A DNA stretch of 64,000 nucleotides from Oscheius onirici (lineage: Eukaryota; Nematoda; Chromadorea; Rhabditida; Rhabditidae). Position 1 is the stretch's first letter, and each line of letters opens with the position of its first letter. The stretch is taken from the NCBI GenBank assembly GCA_932521025.1, contig OW051472.1, positions 8,060,001-8,124,000 of the forward strand, read 5' to 3'. A program made the position numbers and the translations under genes. The notes under the pieces were generated by a model, which was given only the letters and a program-made list of their open reading frames with translations, was not told where the DNA came from and made no database searches. Shown one piece after another: positions 60,018 to 64,000 of the stretch.

Positions 60018-60726
60018 ATGTTTCGTGTTCTACTCTGTGCGGCCGTTCTTCTCCACTTTGGTAAGAGAAAGTAGTCTACCAAAATCTGTCCATTTCAGAT
60101 GCTGCAATGGCAATTACCAAATATCTTGCCGACTCTTCGAGAACGCACGATGTTTGGCATGTCGTAGAAGATGCCATCGTCTACGACAACGAAGTTCACG
60201 TGTCTCTCAACATCCACGAATCCGAGTGCTTTTCGTCCTCTTCGGCATCTTCATTCGTCGTCTACTTGGGCTCGATGTCTTTTGAGGGCGAATTCCTCGG
60301 CTGGTTTGCAATTCCCTCTTCTGAAGGAGTCCGAGAGAATGGCCTCTGGAGTTTCTATGTCATAACAAAACTTTTGTACTCGCCCGAGGAATGTTTCGCC
60401 AGAGAAGAAGAAGGCTGTGTGCCCGCAGCTGATGTCATCTTCATACAGGTACTTTTATCTTTCTGGTAGAGAAATATGTGCCTTTATAGTATCACAATGA
60501 GCCGGAGGACACGATGAGTATCAGTCTGATCGAAGTAGAAGTCGAATTTTCATTGTGGAGAGGCCGTGACAACTGGTACAACTTCAAATATGAACATACT
60601 GTCTGGAATCCATGCGGCAACTTTATGGACCAGAATGCCATCTACCAAATTGGCCCGAGAATCGGAATGTTCTTCAGGCTCGACGCAGCGCCCACGCCTG
60701 GAAGATGGCTCCGTGATTGGAACTGA
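60018..60726 (+). CDS. Secreted protein of unknown function
   Basis: Three exons. The signal peptide MFRVLLCAAVLLHFDAAMA spans the first intron. The mature part has ITKYLADSSRTHDVWHVVED, SLNIHESECFSSSSASSFVV, EFLGWFAIPSSEGVRENGLW, SPEECFAREEEGCVPAADV, VEVEFSLWRGRDNWYNFKYE and NPCGNFMDQNAIYQIGPRIG, ending RWLRDWN. Four cysteines and a beta-rich look. Not recognised. A soluble extracellular protein is inferred from the signal peptide and the absence of a membrane segment. Confidence 0.7.
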
Positions 60727-60807
60727 GCCTGAAGGGCGAAGAAAATAAAGATCAAAATCGTCTTTATTAGTTCCGATATGTACAAACAGTCAGCATCAGA
60801 TGACATT

Positions 60808-61500
60808 TTAGAGGAACTTGTTCCTGTAGCAACTCTCAACCAAAGTGTTGATGTCCTCACACGTCGCTCCTAAAAGTCAATGGTCATTCGAACAGAAATT
60901 TTAAAATACCTGGAACGAACATCTGAGCCATTCTGCAATTGCTTCGAACCCAAGTCATTACGTCCGTTACGGCGTACATTTTGGCGTACTTTTTCACCTA
61001 GAATCTTGCTGTCAAAAGATAAGACGCGTCTCACTTGTTGACAGTGTTCTGGAGACAGAATGAGAGGACGTCCCTGACTGTCTCTCCTCACTTCCTTAGG
61101 ATAATTGGGAGGAGTTGTGCTAGGAGTCAGAGTTTCGGTGGTTGCGACAATGTTTCGGGGATGGGATCCGCGGAACTGGAATGTGAAAAGAAAAAAAAAC
61201 CCGAATAGATACTTTGTTGTGAGCCATTGGCAGTTCCATCGACTCGGTTGACTTGGATTTGAATGAGCTACTTTTCTCAACTTCATGGGAACGACTCTTT
61301 TCGTGAGAGTACTTTCTTGTCTTCTGAATTCAAGATACTCTGAGAATTGAGAACAAACTCACAGTTCCCTTCTTGACAATTTTTATCTCCTCATCTTCGG
61401 CCAGTTCAACACATTTGTACTTTTTCGTCTTCAAGGGATTGCGTTCTTTGAAGGCTACACAGACGGTGAATAAAACTAGTGAGATGAGCAGTACCCGCAT
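60808..61500 (-). CDS. Secreted protein of unknown function
   Basis: It starts MRVLLISLVLFTVCVAFKER at 61500, a clear signal peptide. Basic and charged middle parts (LKTKKYKCVELAEDEEIKIV; PMKLRKVAHSNPSQPSRW) lead to a Thr/Pro-rich linker (ATTETLTPSTTPPNYPKE) and a C-terminal module with four cysteines: LSPEHCQQV, WVRSNCRMAQMF, GATCEDINTLVESCYRNKFL. The spacing does not match ShK. Not recognised. Confidence 0.65.
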
Positions 61501-61735
61501 GTCCTAAAAGATGAAAGTGCTAATGGACTATAGCCGGCTTAAAGGAGCAGCTAACGTAGAGGATAAGCGACGACTGATGGCCTGACCCGAGCGACCCCAT
61601 TTAGCCCAAAAACAGGCCCAATCTTCCGCTTGAGACAATCAGTCAGGTTTTCGCCGCCTGTCTATTGTTCACTTTCGACGATTCTTTCGGATTCGGCAGA
61701 ATCTTGCCAATAGAAATATTTATTCTCTTTCTCTT

Positions 61736-62687
61736 TCAAACCCGGGTTGAATTGGAACTGGCAGCTAGGAGTTCTCGTTTCTTGCGTCCATAAGGATCGT
61801 ATCCTCCAACGTTTCCTCCACACGTGTTGCAGGGAGGAGGCTTCAATTTAGATAATTCTCAAAGAAAATAAGGTATTCTTACAGGCTGATTGCAGGTGCT
61901 GCATGGAGGAGGATCACGTTGAGGCTGTTGACAGGTCTGACAGACAGGGACTGGGCATGGGCTTGAGGCGTTGCACTGGTCCTGTTCAGAAGAGTTTCCG
62001 ACACATCCACTATTGCAACTGCACTGTCTTGTTCGGCTTCTGTAGCCTCCTGTACCGCATGTCACACTGCAAGGCGACCAGCTTCCCCAAGATATCCACT
62101 CGCAACATGGCTGTGTATTACATGGCTTCTGTTCAACAGAAGAGCCGACACACTGACAGGAAGAACATCCGTTGTTGCAGACTCTCGTCCTGGTACAGAC
62201 GCCACCACCGCAAGAAGTACTGAAATAGACATTTGAACTTGATGGATAGCTCAGTAAATAGTGCGGTTTGCCATCGGACGGTTCAGTAAATACGAATGGC
62301 TACTTGCCTGCAGGTTCCGAACGACGTCCATTCGCCCCATTGAGGAGTTGGGTCGTAAAGAGCACAAGGACGAGATTCAGAGGAGGATCCACCTGGACAC
62401 TGAGCTGCCGAACAGGCTCTTTGACGAGTCTGTGAAGGAGCTAAAATTAAATGAATTTTGTTCTCTGAGAGTAACTCACTGCCATAGGCGGAAGAACACG
62501 TCGACCACGGTCCCCATTCTCCCCAATTACCCATCACCGGATTCTGCTGACATGTATTGCAAGGCTGCGGTTGCACTTGACATGTATTACAAGTTGTTCC
62601 GGGGACAGCTTGAGCTCCCGTGCCAACTACATAGGCTGAGCCGGTAGCCAACAGCGAGCAGAGAAGAAAAATATGAGAACTGAGCAT
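61736..62687 (-). CDS. Secreted thrombospondin type-1 repeat protein
   Basis: Signal peptide MLSSHIFLLCSLLATGSAYV. Three TSP1 repeats follow: WGEWGPWSTCSSAYG with RQRACSAAQCPGG; WGEWTSFGTC with GGGVCTRTRVCNNGC; and WISWGSWSPCSVTCGTGG with RQCSCNSGCVG. The repeats are flanked by a recurring P-C-x-T-C motif (TTCNTCQ, QPCNTCQ, VCQTCQ, PPCSTCN, PPCNTCGG). It ends after a basic KKR site with SSNSTRV at 61736. The W-x-x-W motifs and cysteines define TSP1; they are commonly glycosylated. Possible extracellular matrix role. An upstream in-frame ATG (62735) would spoil the signal peptide, so the start at 62687 is preferred. Confidence 0.85.
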
Positions 62688-63642
62688 GTGGAGGCTGGTG
62701 CCATAGCCAGTCTTCCGACTAGTTATATACCTCAAAGAGAGTGTACACAGTGATTTTTGACGGGTCGGAGTGCCGTCCTATTTGCCGTGGGAGTCGTCCC
62801 TCCCATCTGACTCATCTTTACGAATCTCAAAAGATTTCTCACTTTTTGGTACTTCCTTTCTGACAGATTGACCAGCCATTTCAATTGAACATTTATCATT
62901 CCGACGCCATTTTGGACTCCCATCTTCCTCCTCTTTCACAATCTTGTACAAATTTCTTCACGTTGTACAAGTCGTGTCACTCTGTCAACGAGCAGCAGCA
63001 GCGCCGTGGGCTGACTAGTCATCAATCCGGTTTGTCCGTGGTCCTCGATTGAACTCACCGTCTAATTGACACAATAGAACAGTCTGTTTCTTGATCTTGA
63101 GCAAAGGAATCGCGTCTGGATGAATAATTGCCCCGATTCGTGCCCTTCTGAAGCCGTGAAACAATTATCCCTAGGGTCCTTAATAAATTCCCTGCCGTGT
63201 CTCACACACGGCCTTCTTCTTCTTCTTCTAGAGACTATACGCGTAGCTTCGAGATTCTCAAGAGTGATGTGATTTCCTGCTCTTCTAGTTCAGCTTTTCA
63301 TTGAGTGGCGTGTCCCATTCATCAATCTGTTTCCAAACTTCATAACGGCTCCCTCGAGGCTCGGATTCAATTTGAGCCCGTTCCTCTCGTCTCTCCAAAC
63401 ACAAAAAAAAACAATACCGGCTGTCAATCAGTCGTCTTTCCTGACGCAGTTATCGGCCTCTTATAGTCAAATCCACTTTGCTACGGGACACTCTTTTTGA
63501 GAATCAAATGGGCCGAACGGCGAGAGTCACGGCTGTCGAGTCCAATTGAAGACGAGAGACATCTTGCCGCTTCTTTTTCGTCTTAACGTCTTAGCCAGCC
63601 ACTTTCAGATGAGCCACGACGATTTTCGATAGGATTAGGGTC
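62688..63642. other. Divergent promoter region
   Basis: 955 bp between two divergently transcribed secreted-protein genes. TATATAA on the minus strand near 62727 could be the TATA box of the thrombospondin-repeat gene. A CTT run lies near 63210. No coding signal. Confidence 0.45.
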
Positions 63643-63960
63643 ATGTTACTTCTTCTGATGAGCTCCTTGTTCGAGACGAGCAGAGCCCAGCCACAGCCTT
63701 GTTTTCTCAAATGCAAGGACAACTATGTGAGTTTATGCAAACTGAAAGAGGTGAAACACCATTTATTTCAGATGCACGGAATGCAGAGTTCTCTGATGGA
63801 TGCTTCGAATGAGTGGAGTGTTGAAATGGTCACACCGCTTCAGGCTCTCTTACAAGGTGATAACAGCAGAGGTCGACTACATAAGAAGCTGGACAAAGTT
63901 TGCAGGTAGTCTTGATTCACATTTCTTTAAAAGACATTCTTTTAGACACAATTTGAAGTA
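63643..63960 (+). CDS. CPG4-like secreted protein (partial)
   Basis: 5' part of a gene that leaves the right edge. The ATG at 63643 gives MLLLLMSSLFETSRAQPQPC, a signal peptide and first cysteine, then CFLKCKDNY. Later exons give MHGMQSSLMDASNEWSVEM, RLHKKLDKVCR and HNLKYNRCLSFCPDNPAK. The C-x3-C ... C ... C-x3-C spacing resembles the N-terminal half of nematode chondroitin proteoglycan 4 (CPG4) domains. The family call is tentative. Confidence 0.5.
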
Positions 63961-64000
63961 CAATCGATGCTTGTCTTTCTGTCCCGATAACCCGGCCAAA

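Noticed and set aside
59729..60082. 117-codon minus-strand frame upstream of the secreted-protein gene
   Set aside because: No domain, no splice context, and it overlaps the first exon of a better supported gene.

Overview
The window is a gene-dense stretch of a small eukaryotic genome and most likely comes from a nematode. The evidence is the many very short introns (39 bp and 43 bp in the SEC22 gene) that end in TTTCAG, splice acceptors placed a few bases before several start codons (as in SL trans-splicing), an innexin, a CPG4-like secreted protein, an RTE-type retrotransposon, and no bacterial operon features. I cannot name the species. Coordinates are those of coding spans; introns lie inside them.

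Layout, left to right. 1-3924 (-): a secreted cysteine-rich protein ending in a huge 30-bp coding minisatellite that runs off the left edge. 4771-5613 (-): a short proline/threonine-rich secreted protein. 6003-8553 (+): an unknown basic nuclear-type protein, then SEC22. 8769-9812 (-): a PRDM9-like SET methyltransferase. 9932-14435: small unknown genes and a dead RTE retrotransposon (about 10912-12880). 14515-18864 (-): DNA2 helicase/nuclease. 19069-19795 (-): the p24 cargo receptor TMED10. 20505-29377 (+): a same-strand series, Gemin7, METTL25B, RTEL1 helicase and IWS1, possibly partly an operon. 30085-31957 (+): an SLC22-like transporter. 32653-38640 (+): a GNAT acetyltransferase and the JmjC hydroxylase KDM8/JMJD5. 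On the opposite strand inside the 2.6-kb first intron of the GNAT gene lies a small three-exon gene for a cAMP-dependent protein kinase inhibitor (PKI).

38736-48682: adenylate kinase, a tetraspanin, TMBIM4 (with an EF-hand gene nested in one intron on the other strand), a PHF10-type SAY-domain protein without PHD fingers, a borealin-like protein and ribosomal protein L23a. 48888-56545 (-): a non-catalytic cholinesterase-like adhesion protein, an innexin, a small heat-shock protein with a recognisable heat-shock promoter, a hypothetical protein, and PCYT2. 57006-63960: a small type I membrane protein, two unknown secreted proteins, a thrombospondin-repeat protein, and the start of a CPG4-like secreted protein that runs off the right edge.

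Themes: genome maintenance and chromatin (DNA2, RTEL1, IWS1, KDM8, PRDM9-like, PHF10-like, borealin-like), the early secretory pathway (SEC22, TMED10), and extracellular or membrane proteins. Several inverted-repeat elements sit in introns and spacers. The clearest is an 887-bp foldback element in an RTEL1 intron with a 10-bp target duplication, which itself carries a 243-bp hAT-like element with an 8-bp duplication. All gene models were spliced by eye; no searches were run.
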